64,000 nucleotides of DNA from the NCBI GenBank assembly GCA_033297075.1, contig MU858062.1, forward strand, positions 62,001-126,000, written 5' to 3'. Position 1 is the first letter of the stretch, and each line of letters starts with the position of its first letter. The DNA is from Rhypophila decipiens. Taxonomy: Eukaryota; Ascomycota; Sordariomycetes; Sordariales; Naviculisporaceae. A program made the position numbers and the translations under genes. This document shows, in pieces, positions 1 through 11,999 of the stretch. Under the pieces are notes generated by a model. The model searched no databases, was not told the origin of the DNA, and worked only from the letters and a program-made list of their open reading frames with translations.

Positions 1-2
1 CT

Positions 3-1706
3 TTCGGCTACAATTACGCACAGAATCCGTATACCAAGGAAGTCAGTCCGCCCTCCTCGGCAGGCAGTGTGTCCGGAGATGACGACTATACGCGAGTGGT
101 GAACGTCACGAGTAGGGCTCCCGCGGCAGGCTACTTCATCGCCCATGACGAGTACCCCGTCCCGGTTGCGCCCAGGAGGGAACCAGACATGTCAGACCCC
201 CAAGTTGCGACGATCATGACGGAGATGTGGCGAGCCATGGAGGAGCGCCCGATCTGGACCCGTCGTAGCATGTGGAACCGTCTGGGCTCCAAATTCGCGT
301 CCCTCCCCAAGAGCGGCAGCTTGGTCCGCCACTGTTTACAGTATGCAGGCTATCAGTTCAAGGGAGGCCCATGGCGTGATGCCCTGGTCAAATACGGCCT
401 GGACCCTCGTACAGACCCCAAGTATCGCATCTACCAGACCTTAATATTCAAACTGCACAAGACGCGGATAGGCAGCGTTGGAAGGTCGTGGCAGGCTGTT
501 CGGCGCAACGAGCTGGGGGTCACCAATTTCGGAAAATACTGGCACGAGCTTGGTCATGATGAGGGTCCCCGCGACACGCATGTCTTTAATGGAGAGTCGT
601 TTAGCGCGGACGGAAAAGTCTGGCAGGTCTGCGACATTACCGATCCGTTGCTTCGGCGTCTCTTTGAAAATGCTGAAGTGCGCACAGAATGTGACGTCGA
701 GATTGGGGGGTTCTATCATCGTGTGCTCTGGTCCGTGGCCAAGGCTATTATGAAGTGCAAGATGTTGGCCATAAGATTCGGCCGGACACTTACAGACGAC
801 GACTTCGGCGCGGCTCTCGACGCGGTCAAGGGGCCGCAGGATGGCGGAGACGGTGCGGGTACTTCTATTGGAATCACGCTGCCCGATCTCCAGCTCACGG
901 CGGCCGAGTGCGAGCAGCTCAGGGGCAAGAAGATGAAGCCTGGACTGAAGCCTGGAAGGGACAGATGGGAAGAGAAACGGAAGAAGACGCATTACCGCGT
1001 TCGGATTCCCCTCAGGGAAGCAGAAGAGAGGGAGGCGGAGAAGATGATTCGCTTGTTGTCCAAGACTTCCTTTTCAGTTTCTCGACCCGCTCCTCCATCT
1101 GGTTCTGAAGCTGCCGCACAGACGGCCACGGCGACGAGTCCTGTTGGGGATGACACTGCTAAAGGTGTTGCGGACTCACCTGTGCATACCACCATCGAAG
1201 GTGATAACATGGATCAGGATGAAGATGAGGAAGAAGGTGGGACACTTCAGCAGGAGCTCCTCGACGACCTCGAGGCGGACGAGGACGATGACGAGGACAG
1301 TGATGACGAGGATGAAGAGACCGAAGCTGAGGAGGAGGAGGAGGAATCTGGCGTCGAGGATGAGGACGAAGAAGAAGAAGAAGAGGAAGAAGAAGAAGAG
1401 AACGAGGAGACGGAGGAGGAGGATGAGTTTAGTAGGATCGATCCTTCCCTTAGACAACCACCCGTCCAAAAGAGCCAATTCCAGGAAGAAGAAGAAGAGG
1501 AAGAAGAAGATTATGCAGACGAAGGTATGGATGACGTGGACGACGACGAGGAGGACTGGGAGGATGATGAAGAAGGCGAGGGTCAAGTAGGCGAGTATGG
1601 ATATGACGAGCTTTACGGCGTGGCAGAATGGGATGGTGAGTATTCGGGGGATGACGAGGAGTACTCTGGCGGCGAGGCTTATAGTCAGCAGCCGGCGGCA
1701 ACCTAA
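3..1706 (+). CDS. tfc1: TFIIIC subunit Tfc1/Sfc1 (tau95), 3' part
   Basis: Partial gene: the frame is open to the left edge with no ATG, so the start lies outside the window. The 567 residues seen match the DNA-binding C-terminal half of the tau95/GTF3C5 subunit of TFIIIC, which binds the A-box region of tRNA genes and recruits TFIIIB for RNA polymerase III. Recognisable family signatures are the RPIWTRRSMWNRL block and the GGPWRDALVKYGLDPR block followed by YRIYQTLIFKL. The last third (from about nt 1200) is an extreme acidic tail with long Glu/Asp runs, coded by GAG/GAA/GAT repeats; acidic C-termini are usual in this family, but this one is long. The stop is TAA at 1704-1706. Identity is from remembered family signatures and is fairly sure. 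Confidence 0.88.
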   Translation, partial: FGYNYAQNPYTKEVSPPSSAGSVSGDDDYTRVVNVTSRAPAAGYFIAHDEYPVPVAPRREPDMSDPQVATIMTEMWRAMEERPIWTRRSMWNRLGSKFASLPKSGSLVRHCLQYAGYQFKGGPWRDALVKYGLDPRTDPKYRIYQTLIFKLHKTRIGSVGRSWQAVRRNELGVTNFGKYWHELGHDEGPRDTHVFNGESFSADGKVWQVCDITDPLLRRLFENAEVRTECDVEIGGFYHRVLWSVAKAIMKCKMLAIRFGRTLTDDDFGAALDAVKGPQDGGDGAGTSIGITLPDLQLTAAECEQLRGKKMKPGLKPGRDRWEEKRKKTHYRVRIPLREAEEREAEKMIRLLSKTSFSVSRPAPPSGSEAAAQTATATSPVGDDTAKGVADSPVHTTIEGDNMDQDEDEEEGGTLQQELLDDLEADEDDDEDSDDEDEETEAEEEEEESGVEDEDEEEEEEEEEEENEETEEEDEFSRIDPSLRQPPVQKSQFQEEEEEEEEDYADEGMDDVDDDEEDWEDDEEGEGQVGEYGYDELYGVAEWDGEYSGDDEEYSGGEAYSQQPAAT

Positions 1707-2408
1707 GGGGGGATGCGTTTCTTTTCTAGCTTTGTTTTTCTTATTAACCCAACATCCATTATCCCATTCTTTCTCCAAAGGAGTTTGGTTTATGATGGGA
1801 TGGATAGCAGAATTAGCGTCATTATCTCAGCCATCCTAAAGAAACAACCATTCTTGTCCAACGTGCCTGACAAAATGTTGCTATAGAGCGGGTATCCATC
1901 CCAGTATATGTAATCTGCCTCACAACTTGGGTAGATGGGCCATCTCTGAGTGAGCCCTGACGGCGTAAAGGTTGGCTCACCAACATGGTATCTATCGCCT
2001 GGTCTTTACGCCAGTCTCGTGATTCACGGAAGTTGCGTTGTCGTTACACGGAAGGGAGAAAGCGAAACCAGGCGAGGGAGTTGAAAGGAAAGGCACGATT
2101 CAGGATCATCGAGAGGAGAGATGTTCAACTTTAAGATAAGTCTCTCGATCTATGTTTAGCAGGAGAGAGTGGTTAGTTAGTAATAGCCATAAAGTGTAAA
2201 GGGCTGACTAAATCTGATGGGCAAAAACCGAGGGAAGGTGATAAAGTAAGTAAATACTCCGACAGGCTCATCAAAGTCTTTGCTTTTAGGAGGATGAGAT
2301 ACCTCTAACAGAGAAGAATAGCTAGAACTATGCCCAACATAGTTGTATATCTATCTATTCATATACTAAGCAAGCGTCTGTTCGACATATTTGTTTGACA
2401 TATTTGCC
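1707..2408. other. Intergenic, 3' flank of tfc1
   Basis: About 700 bp with no supported coding sequence. A T-rich 3' UTR-like stretch follows the tfc1 stop. The sequence becomes AT-rich near the SINE-like element that starts near 2409. Confidence 0.6.
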
Positions 2409-2614
2409 AAAAATGATAAAGATATACAGCCTTGAGTGCTACTGTGACGACCCGCCTCTGCAAGAATATAATTGTACAGTTCCAACTAGCCAGGACTAGT
2501 CTTCCCGATACGGCCTACCCACGATTTGAGACGGTTTGGCCACAGGCGGGAATCGAACCCGCGCCTCCAGTGATCTTGTGCAGGCAACACACAAGACCGC
2601 TTGACCAGCGACCC
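2409..2614 (-). repeat. tRNA-related SINE-like element
   Basis: On the minus strand, positions 2607-2597 read TGGTCAAGCGG, a perfect match to the Pol III A-box consensus TRGYNNARNNG, and 2559-2549 read GGTTCGATTCC, a perfect B box, with tRNA-like spacing of about 48 nt. The T arm (GCGGG-TTCGATT-CCCGC) pairs fully, but the acceptor and D stems do not pair, so it is not a working tRNA as read. Downstream the minus strand runs about 140 nt to a TTTTT Pol III terminator at 2413-2409. A tRNA-derived head with intact promoter boxes, a non-tRNA body and a T-run end is the layout of a SINE; a decayed tRNA gene is the alternative. Confidence 0.5.
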
Positions 2615-2868
2615 AAGAACTGATGCAAGACGGTCCATCAGGGAGATCTATATTCTGGCCACTCACCCAAATCTAGACATGAGTTGTTCAAGTTAGTTCG
2701 CACACATCACAACGCGGTCGGTTGCAGCCCGAGAGATGGTGATTTGTATGGTATCAGTCAATTACACCCATAACCAAAGTACCTAGGTAGTCTAGCACAG
2801 TAAACCCCCCCTTTTCCTGCCAAACCGTACGCCTACCTACCATCCGTTTTGTTTTGTTTCCTGGTTAC
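2615..2868. other. Intergenic with CCTAGG palindrome
   Basis: Short 3' flank of pwp2. It holds an ACCTAGGT palindrome at 2781-2788 and a C run near 2805. No gene seen. Confidence 0.6.
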
Positions 2869-5710
2869 TTATTCCAGACCAATCCACTCCTCCTCCTCCT
2901 CACTAACAACCTCATCAGCCTGCAAAATCTCCTTCATGCTCTTGCCGTTACCATTCTCAATCATCTTCCCATCAGCACCACCAAGATCCCACTCCAACGC
3001 CTTAACCTCAGCCCCCTTAACCCTCTCCTTCTCCCTCTCCGCCTCGGCCTGTTGACCAAGCAAGTAATCAACCATGTAAACATTCTCGTCCGCCAATCTG
3101 CGAATCTCATCCTTCATCTTGGAGACAGCCCGAGCAACAACCCTCAACTCAACGTCCACCTTGCCCCGATTCGCCGAAAGCCAAGCACCATGTTTATCAA
3201 CCAATGCCTTGATCCACAAGAGACAAAACTCTACATGAGGTGATTGTTCCGTCTGCGCGGCTACATAGCGCAACAATCTCGCGACGTATACACTAGGGAA
3301 ATGCTCCACCACCAGTGGGATCTCTGTGTATGGTGTTGCTTGAAAGACGCGCTGGATCAGACCTGCTTCGTTCAGCCGGAAGGCCATGACTAGGGCTTTG
3401 AGGTAATCCTTCTCTTGTTGTAGGACTGCCAAGGTTGAAGACGGTGTGATCTCCATGTTTAGGTCGAAGGGGTCGAACTGAACCAGGTTGTCGAGGCTGT
3501 AGATCAGCAGTCCTTCTGTGGATGCCGCGCAGAAAGAGGTTCCCGAAGGAGAGAAGGCCACACCCGTGACTTTGACCTCTGCTATCTTTCTTCGAACTGA
3601 CGGATCGCCTCGCTTGGACCCTGGTAGAGAACGATCTATCCGGTCTTCTAGGTCGGACGCCTCGCCTTGCTCGTCTAGGAGTCCTGCGGGTCCCGCTTCG
3701 GTAAGGAGCTTGCTGTTGAGGAACTCTTGCGTCCCTGAAAGGGAAAGATTGACGCTCACAGTGAACTTCTTCAGAAGTACCATGGTAGTCACAGAGTAAA
3801 GACAGATATACTTGCTGTTACCGCCCGCCAAGAGACAAGAACCGTCCGTGCTGTAGCGAATCGTGCTGAAGCTCTTCGTCCCAGAGACATTCGCGGCAGT
3901 CCTCCGATCGGTGATTTTCCGACCGCCAGAAACATCTCTCCGCCCGTCAACGCCCGCTACCTGCTCGGCTTCGGAAACAGACCAGAAGGTTAATTGTCCA
4001 TCCAAGGTTGATATAGCGATCTGAAGAGAGTCGGGCCGGAATGCAATGTCCAAGACATCTGCCTGCAGCTGGAGCGGCTCGCTGGTCTGGGTCCTGCTGA
4101 AGATGGACCATATCCTGGCCGTCCGGTCCCAGCTGCCGCTGACCAAGAGTCCACCGTTGGGCGCAAAGGCCAGGGATGCGACCGGGCCCTCATGGCCAGC
4201 TAGCCGGTCCAAGAGCTGCCCTGTCTGGACGGACCAGATATGGATATCGAACGAATCAACAGACCCTGCCGCAACAATCTCTCCGCTTGGGTCGACCGCC
4301 ATGCATGAGAATGACAGTCTCTCAGGCGCCGTGAATGTCCTGAAGTTCCTGTACCGAATCAGATCCCACGCCCTGATGGATCCGTCTAAACTGGATGTGA
4401 ACAGGACATTGCCCTTCTTGGCAAACTCGGCCGCTGTAACTCCGCTGGTGTGCTCGGTAAAGGTAACGATGCAGAAACCGGACTCGATGTCCCAGACCTT
4501 GATCTTGCCATCGTCGGCTGCTGTGACAATCCGTTGGCCGTCTGGAGAGTATACTAGCGCATTCATCGAATCGTGATGCCCTTGTTGCTTCAGGATATAC
4601 GACTCGGATTGCCACTCCCATACTAACAATTGACCCAGTTTTGACGCTCCAAACGCCAACCATTCTCCGGACTTGTTTATCGTGACGAAGTCGATGTCAT
4701 TTTGTGAGATACTCAGCGTGTGTATCATGTTGAAGTCGGGCATCTCGTAGAGTCCGAAAAGACCGTTGGAAAACCCGGCGACAAGCAGATTCGATTCGGG
4801 GTGGAAATCGGCGCATCGTAAGGTCGTCTGGTTTTGCATAAAGTAATTTCTCTCCACAATCCTCCAGTTCTCATCATCGTCCATCATCTCGTCCTCCTGA
4901 CCAGGTTTTGTAGTGTATTTCCAGGTGAAGACTGCGCCATCTTTGCTGACCGTGTATATCGTCTCCTGGTCTTTGGAAAACCAGGCGCCGACCACGCCTT
5001 GCCTGTGACCTGACAAGACTGTGGGCACGAACCCAGCTTCGGGGTTCAAACTCCATATCCTTGCAGTCAGGTCTTTCGATGCCGTTAGGAAGAATCTGGA
5101 GTCGCTCGACCACTCTATGTGCCGCACTTCATCGAAATGTCCTGCATGTTTGTGATGTCGTACGAAAGGAGCGAATTCGAGATCGCCCTCGGCGTTGGAG
5201 TCTGGGGTTGACGGGACATGCCAGACCTCGAGTTTTCTGCCGATTCCAACGACAAAATGCCTGCCACTGGGAGAAAACGAGAGTGCGGTAATGCCTGATC
5301 TGAAGGAAAAATGGTATAGTACCACTCGTCGGGGCACACTCGTCAAGATTGCCTGTCCATCCTGGTCAACCGAGAGTAGTAGGTTCCCCTGAGGTGTGAG
5401 GCCGAGTCGGGAGATGTTCTTGCGATGTGAGAAAGGGAGGGTGTAGGATTTGTTGCTGGAAAGGGAATCGCATTAGCTCAGTTCGTGCGCGAAGCAGTAA
5501 AGTCTGAGAAGAGCGACTTACTCGACGAGATTGAACACCGTCACTCGATTTCCGACGGGCGAGAAGAGATGGGTTCCATCTGGGCTAAACAGCAGGTTGC
5601 CCTGGCTGTAAACCGTTCCTAGTAAATTAGAGAACTGGAATTTGGTTAGATGCAAACATTAGAGCGAATTGAAAATATCCTTGGGAATCTACCTTGAAAT
5701 CTGTCTTCAT
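2869..5710 (-). CDS. pwp2: Pwp2/Utp1, U3 snoRNP (SSU processome) WD40 protein
   Basis: Three exons: 5710-5693, 5634-5522 and 5455-2869, giving 905 residues (yeast Pwp2 is 923). The first exon codes only MKTDFK, the conserved start of the family, followed by FSNLLGTVYSQGNLLF from exon 2. Two tandem WD40 propellers span about residues 10-620 with many GH...WD repeats (for example GHxxxVxxLxFxPxG). The C-terminal Utp12 domain lies at about 715-865. Pwp2 scaffolds the UTP-B subcomplex, which binds the 5' end of pre-18S rRNA in the nucleolus. Introns are 58 and 66 nt with clear GTAGAT/GTAAGT donors and CAG acceptors. The gene is divergent from cdc12. Confidence 0.95.
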
Positions 5711-6348
5711 CTTGTCACCTCTGGTACATTTGCAAGCCAAGAAAAGATGTTATAAGTCTTTGCGCCGGCTGCAGATCGACCGCGACAACCTTTAAGGCCT
5801 CGAGCTCTGCAAATTATAGTGGGGTCCTGCACCGATACGGCGATAACCACAAAATCGAGTCGAGTCCCGCTATGGAGTAGTCTCCAAGCTTTTTAGCGGG
5901 GCCGGCAAAAACTTTCTCCTTCGCTCCGACCGACTCTTGGCTCCATTCTTCAGCCGCGAGGAAGACCCCTGGTCGGTGTGCGTTCTGTGGGGAGCTGTCA
6001 CCCTCGCGGGAAGGTGGAAGAAAAGGGGACGGACCCACCCGCTTCTGTTTCGCTGCCGCTCGTTGTGCTTAAATGGTGGCCTGTGCACGATGGAAGCAAC
6101 TGGCCGGGGGAGCGAATTGGCTGCCGTCTCGGGCTGGACTGGAAATTTGACAGCCAAATTCCCCTGAAGCACAAAGCTCCCCGACGTCCCAACCTTTTGT
6201 TTCGAGCATAAAACACTACAACCCAGTGTCAAATCTGTCTACACCGCGCTCGCATCTTTCAATTGTTCTTAGCACCGTCATTTGGAACGGATCCCCCTTT
6301 CTATAGATACATCTCCAGTCCAAGCACACCGCGTTCGATCCGTTCACG
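5711..6348. other. Divergent promoter region pwp2/cdc12
   Basis: About 640 bp between two divergent start codons. No RNA gene or repeat seen. It must hold the promoters and 5' leaders of both genes. Confidence 0.6.
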
Positions 6349-7674
6349 ATGGCCCCTTCCCAGGAGAGCGCCTCGCCGATTGGCATTGCCAATCTGCCCA
6401 ACCAACGACACAAGATCGTTGCGAAACGGGGCGCGGGCTTCACCATCATGGTTAGCAATAGATGTTGCCGTTGTATTCTTAAGTAACGGTTTTTGACGCA
6501 ATTCTCTCTAGGTTGCTGGCGAGTCTGGCCTCGGCAAGACCACCTTCATCAACACCCTCTTTTCGACTACCATCAAGAACTATGCCGACCACAAGAAGCG
6601 GCACCAGAAGCAGGTCGACAAGACGGTTGAGATCGAGATCACCAAGGCTGAGCTTGAAGAGAAGTTCTTCAAAGGTACGAAGGTTGATACACGTCTTTGG
6701 TAGAACACGTCTCTGACTAGCCCGCAGTTCGTTTGACGGTCATCGACACCCCGGGTTTTGGCGACTATGTCAACAACCGCGACTCTTGGATGCCCATCAT
6801 CGAGTTCCTCGACGACCAGCACGAATCTTATATGCTCCAGGAGCAACAACCCCGTCGCCAAGACAAGATCGACCTCCGTGTCCATGCTTGCCTGTACTTC
6901 ATCCGTCCTACCGGCCACACACTCAAGCCACTCGATATCGAGGTCATGAAGAGACTGTGCTCGCGCGTCAACCTTATTCCCGTCATTGCCAAGGCTGACA
7001 CCCTCAGCCCTGCGGACCTCGCAAAATTCAAGTCAAGAGTAAGGACTGGCCAGCAGACGATCTGGGCAGAATGCTTGTGCTAACCATCAGCCTAGATTCG
7101 TTCCGTCATTGAAGCCCAGGGCATCAAGATCTACCAGCCACCAATTGAGGAGGACGACGAAGCCGCTGCCCAGCACGCCCGTACCCTGATGGCCGCCATG
7201 CCATTTGCCGTTATCGGTTCCGAGAAGGACGTCAAGACCCACGATGGCCGTATTGTCAAGGGCCGCCAATACTCGTGGGGTGTCGCCGAGGTCGAGAACG
7301 AGGACCACTGCGACTTCAAGAAGCTCCGGTCCATCCTGATCAGGACTCACATGTTGGATCTGATCCACACGACCGAGGAGCTTCACTACGAGGCCTACCG
7401 CGCGCAACAGATGGAGACGCGCAAGTTTGGCGAGGCCCGCCCCAAGAAGCTCGACAACCCCAAGTTCAAGGAAGAGGAGGAAGCCCTCCGGAAGCGATTC
7501 ACGGAGCAGGTCAAGATTGAGGAGCAGCGTTTCAGGCAATGGGAGCAGAAGCTGATTGCTGAGCGTGACCGCCTTAATAAGGACCTGGAACAGACTCACG
7601 CCCAGATTAAGCAGCTGGAAGGCGAGCTTGAGCAGTTGCAAGGCAGTGCCGTCCGCAGCCACGGCCGTCGCTAG
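6349..7674 (+). CDS. cdc12: Septin Cdc12/AspC
   Basis: Four exons: 6349-6450, 6512-6674, 6728-7038 and 7096-7674, 384 residues. The GTPase motifs are all present: P-loop GESGLGKTT from residue 37, switch DTPGFG at 95-100 and AKAD at 176-179. The septin unique element follows, then a C-terminal coiled coil at about 318-376 rich in Glu/Arg/Leu heptads (RFRQWEQKLIAERDRL). The N-terminus IGIANLPNQRHKIV and the block FLDDQHESYMLQEQQP identify the Cdc12 class rather than Cdc3, Cdc10 or Cdc11. The protein is a core subunit of septin hetero-oligomers and filaments at the cell cortex, septa and appressoria or hyphal tips. It is convergent with the kinase gene downstream. Confidence 0.95.
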
Positions 7675-8551
7675 TATATGACCCGCTGACTGGCTTTACA
7701 CATATACTACGTCTTGTGGATAATTGCTGTCGAACTTTTTTCAGGCTCTCCTAATTTCACACCGACAGACAGCCTTAGAACGACGATACCAAACAAAGCA
7801 ATTGGAGTGTGGCGAGCAAGGGGTTCTCTTCGTCTCTTTGGTTCGTTGCATCGATACATAGAGATAGGGTTTTCGCTTTATGGATATGCTCGGGAGAGTC
7901 GCAAGGTTTAAGCGGCTTGTGGGATTTGGCTTTGTTGTGAAGGAGATACAAGACGCCCTTCCCCGCCTGTCTTTAATCATTTTGAAATTCTTTTACCGAA
8001 CAGCGGCAAAGTCACGAACCTTGTCTGCCCCTTGAGCCGGGAAACCGAGTGCTGTGGCTTTACCATTCACCCGTTATTTACACCCACCTTTATTAACTTT
8101 TTCTCTTTTTTCGTTATTTATTTTATTTTGTATCCGACTCTTCTTAGCCACCATGTAATTCTGTTTCCCCTTTTCTGTCCACTTCCCGTCCCCACTACCC
8201 AATTACCTAGTCTGCGTGGCTTACATTTATTTCATGATACCAAAAATAATTGAGAAAGGCTTGTTCCGAGGAATTCCTTCGAGTTGTGAATCTTTTTGCA
8301 ATTAGGGTCTACCGACCATGCTCAAGATCGTTCCAGTTTTGTAGCTCAGTACCATACGATCGCAGTCTGGAGATCCTCAAAGCGTTCCTCGAGTATTCCG
8401 TGAATTTGAAACATTATAAACTTCAATTCATCGCTACTGTTACCGCTACTGAAGTTGCGTTTGCTGGCCATAGGACCACATTCGTCTGCCTCCTATGCAT
8501 ACCTAGACATAATAAGCTCCATCCGGAGCCTTAAACTCAGTCCTCCAAGAG
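7675..8551. other. Convergent 3' flanks cdc12/kinase
   Basis: About 880 bp holding the 3' UTRs of two convergent genes. A T-rich tract lies at about 8085-8140. No gene or RNA supported. Confidence 0.6.
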
Positions 8552-10218
8552 CTAGATAGCATCCATAGTAGCCCTTGTAGTCAGCTGCTCATTCTTATTC
8601 CCCAACTTGGAAATCTTCAAAAAGGCATCCGCGCCATACCCCTCGAGATTTTCCAATTCCAGGCTGCCCGCCCAGTACTCGGCGTAGACCCTGCTCAGGG
8701 GCAATCCCATGCCCAGCCTCAGGTTAGGCGGTCGGCTCGACAGGGAAGCCAGCGAGTTGCCGTGGTTGGGCTGCAGGGTTGACGAAAACACGCCGCCGCC
8801 GCCTTGATCTTGGCCGTCGCCCAGCTGGAGTTCTTGCATGGTAGCGGCCAACTTGGGCACCTGGCCTAGATTGTTCAGGATCTGGGCGCTGGCGGGGCCT
8901 TTGGAAAAGGACCACAGGTATGGCAGGATATCGCGGGGGATGCCGCCGCCTTGGTCCGAGATTCTGATGATGACGTTTTGGTTTGATTCGACGATTGTGA
9001 CTTGGATTGGGGGTGGCGGCCCTGCCCTTTTCTTCTTCTGGTGGTTCTCGACGCTCGCTTGGACTGAGTTTCTGAGCAGCTCGCCTATGATGTACTCTAG
9101 ATGGCTCAGGATGTAAGGGAAGCTGGCGTCTAGGTGCCCTTCGATTTTTATTTCTGGCATTTGGACAGAGGGGCCGTAGGCGCGCTGGGTGATCTCTTTT
9201 ATGGCCTCGCCGCAGCGCTCGACGACTTCTTTTGCTATGCACTTGAGGAACACTTCGCCGATGAATTCTGATTCGGCGAGTTTGGCACCCGGGGAAAACC
9301 ACGGCGCGTGGAAGGTGTCTGTTAGTGCTAGGTGTTGTTCTGCTATCACCCGGCGGGAGATTCGCTGGTTAAGGGGAGGTGGTTAGCTGGATGAGGCTGA
9401 TGGTGTAAGGGAGGGTAGGGTTTGACCTACCGATCTCAATATGGTGTTCATAAACTTGTCCAGATCTGCTGGGTCCTTCAGCTCGCCGCACTCGAGTATG
9501 CCCATCGCCAGCTTCGGAATAACAGTCAAGTGTGCCTTGAGAGTCGATCGGATGGTCGCGCAAAGACGCTCATTGTCTTCAAGCGTCTTGATCTCTTTGA
9601 CCTTGCGAAAGGTGTCGAAGGCATCGTAGTACAAGTCATATACTTCGTTGATATGGGGGTTCGTGACAACAGAGTAGGGGAGTTTCTGTATGTCGCGGAT
9701 ACGATGCGAGATTCTAGATTCGAGACAAGAAAGGACTGTCAGTGACATAACAACGTGAAGGCTGGTCCGTACCATTTTGACATACCTGGTGGGCAGTTCA
9801 GTTCGCACATAGTTGGCAGAGGTGATGAGTCTCGACTCGGTCAAGGAGCGGCCAAAGACCATGAGTTGGCGCAGACTAATAGGCCGAGCCGTCTTTGCGA
9901 CCCATCTAGTGATCAAGAAAAGAATCCATGTCAGCCATAAGCGGAGGAGTAGGATGTTGTAGGAGTGGCATACTCATCCAAGATAGATGCCGGCCGCCAT
10001 TTTGGGCTATGGCTATGACTTGTTGTAGTGGTTTGCGTATGGCTATTTCGTACAAATGGTTGTGACTGTGTCTTGGACGCAAGCCAGCGCCGATCCGCAA
10101 GAAGCAGTGGTCTTCGTGCTACCAGGGCCATCCTCGCTCCCATTCCCATTCCCGTCACAAGTTTCGTCCTTTTCAGCCAGCCGGGCGCTGTGGCATTGTA
10201 CAGCGAGAGGCGAGGCAT
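8552..10218 (-). CDS. Mitochondrial pyruvate/branched-chain dehydrogenase kinase
   Basis: Four exons: 10218-9974, 9905-9786, 9713-9431 and 9364-8552, 486 residues. The C-terminal half is a GHKL ATPase fold: N-box ELLRNSVQAS (E311, N315), G1 box DQGGGIP (from D353) and G2 box GMGLPLSR near residue 430. The N-terminal half is the all-helical regulatory domain of the BCDHK/PDHK family, including the RISHRIRDIQKLPY block. The basic N-terminus rich in Arg, Ala and Leu (MALVARRPLLLADRRW) looks like a mitochondrial presequence. The enzyme phosphorylates E1 of the pyruvate or branched-chain oxo-acid dehydrogenase and switches it off. An in-frame ATG also lies at 10326, but that extension looks like leader. 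Which of the yeast Pkp1/Pkp2 paralogues it matches is not settled. Confidence 0.88.
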
Positions 10219-11999
10219 GCGAGGATCTTGGGCTTGACTTGTTGGTAAAGTTAAAGTAACAGTTAAAGTAACTTGGTGGAATTGTGGGATAAAACTTGAA
10301 CTGTGACCGGATAAGAAAAAGTCCAATGATTGTTATTTAAGTGTTGGCTAGGTCACGCCCATTTCCATCCAGCAACACCACAGCTGTGTCATTGTTGCTC
10401 GATTTATAACAGCTTCAGCCCGCACCTTCACTTCACCAGCCATGGATGCGTAACCTTGGAGCCCGTGGGCCGGGGCTGCCCGTCTCGTTAAATACCTAGC
10501 ACGAGCCTGCCGCTGTGCTGCGACATACCCCACAGTTGGTGGAGGCTAGCTGTGATTTGTGATCCTGGTCATGTCAATTTGGGCAATGCGGGGCTGCGCT
10601 GCGGTCGAGAGCTGCATCCGAACCAATGCCGGCAACAAGTCCAAGACTTCTCTCCAACTCAAGAGAGGATGATTGCAGTTCATTTTTTTTCTCGGGTTTC
10701 AATTCATAACGAAAATTATCACTACGTTGGAGAGCAGTTCAATATTTTCATGAGGGTGGCTCATAACCTATCTTCAGCAGTCGAACATTCATATTCTGGA
10801 TGCACATTGACATGTGCCAGGTGGGGATGGTGGACTTGTGACGAGACCCGTCTTCATTCTGTCCTCTTTTGAGCTGACTGCAGACTGTGTCCGGAACTTG
10901 TTGGCCCAACTCTTTCCTAGTTCCTCTCCTTCGAAATGCCTCTTGTCCGAAATCCAGGGCTGAAACTACAGGGCTGGAAGTGCTCGAGATGGGGCAGAAA
11001 AGAGCATTTACCTAGGCGGCCGTGCCTCCCACTCAGGACGGACTCGCCCACGTCATTGCAGAGGGGTTGAGAGGGGGCCAAACAAACCAACGGATGGGTG
11101 TCACTGTGGAGGTGGTCCGTTAACAGCTCAACCATCATTGCCCATATTCCCTTAACGGATGAAGCTATCCGGTACTTGGGGTTGGCTCTGAACAAGCAGG
11201 TGTTGACTGCTCTAGCCGTCTTTGAACAACCACAAACCAGTATCTGTTTCTTGGTTACGTTGGGGGAGCAAAGCACACTTCTTTGCTTTGTCACTGCCTA
11301 GAACCAAGCCGCATTTCATGTCCTGTATTCCGTACTCATGTACTGTACCACCCACTATATAACATGTTCCCCTCGCATTACAAGCTCCTCCCCCAAGCTT
11401 GATACATTCCTCACCACGTGCGCCGAGTTGCGATCTTGGTTGTTCCTTATTTTGTTTCTGGGTTGTCAACAACAGCTGTTGCTATCTTGTAAATTGCTCG
11501 AGTTTTGCGGCGTCCTCTCGTGACTTTGGAGCCACGCGTCGGTGGTCGCCCCAGATCGACGGTGCTGGTGCTGTAATCGAAGCCTTGGCAGTCGTCCCGC
11601 AGTCTTGCGGTCCATGTCTTTCTTCATCGACGTTTGAACCCTCTGCGCATTCAAAGGGCAACAACTCACAACCCCGCCGCTTCCATCTGAACCTGTTGTT
11701 GAAGAAAACTCCATATTGCGTCAACTGTCGACCGCACCTTCCGTGAATCGACCTACGTACCGTTTTTTGGTTCCCGGGCAAGCAGGCAAGCATACAACAT
11801 GGTGAGTTGTGGGCCTTTCAATTTGCTGTTCTCTCGACCATCCATCTCTCGCAACAACATCTATCTGTCTTGTAACCTGGCCAAGGAGACTTTGCCCTGC
11901 CTACTTCCAACCCACTCTGACGCAGCAGATTCCATATCACTCCTTCTCTTTTCTACATCCTTTCCCAGAACTTAACAGCCCCAAGCAATAATACCCGTA
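10219..11999. other. Divergent promoter region kinase/ubp15
   Basis: About 1.8 kb without supported coding sequence. An 11-bp direct repeat GTTAAAGTAAC sits at 10250-10260 and 10262-10272, just upstream of the kinase start. The 600 bp before ubp15 are pyrimidine-rich like a fungal 5' leader, and an ATG followed directly by a GTGAGT donor lies at 11799-11807 (see the ubp15 entry). Confidence 0.6.

Noticed and set aside
1176..1778. 200-codon minus-strand frame rich in Leu, Ile, Val and Phe over the end of tfc1
   Set aside because: The hydrophobic runs are only the complement of Glu/Asp repeats in the acidic tail of tfc1.
10219..10326. N-terminal extension of the dehydrogenase kinase from an ATG at 10326
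   Set aside because: The added residues are coded by leader DNA with a short tandem repeat, and the basic presequence follows naturally from the ATG at 10218.
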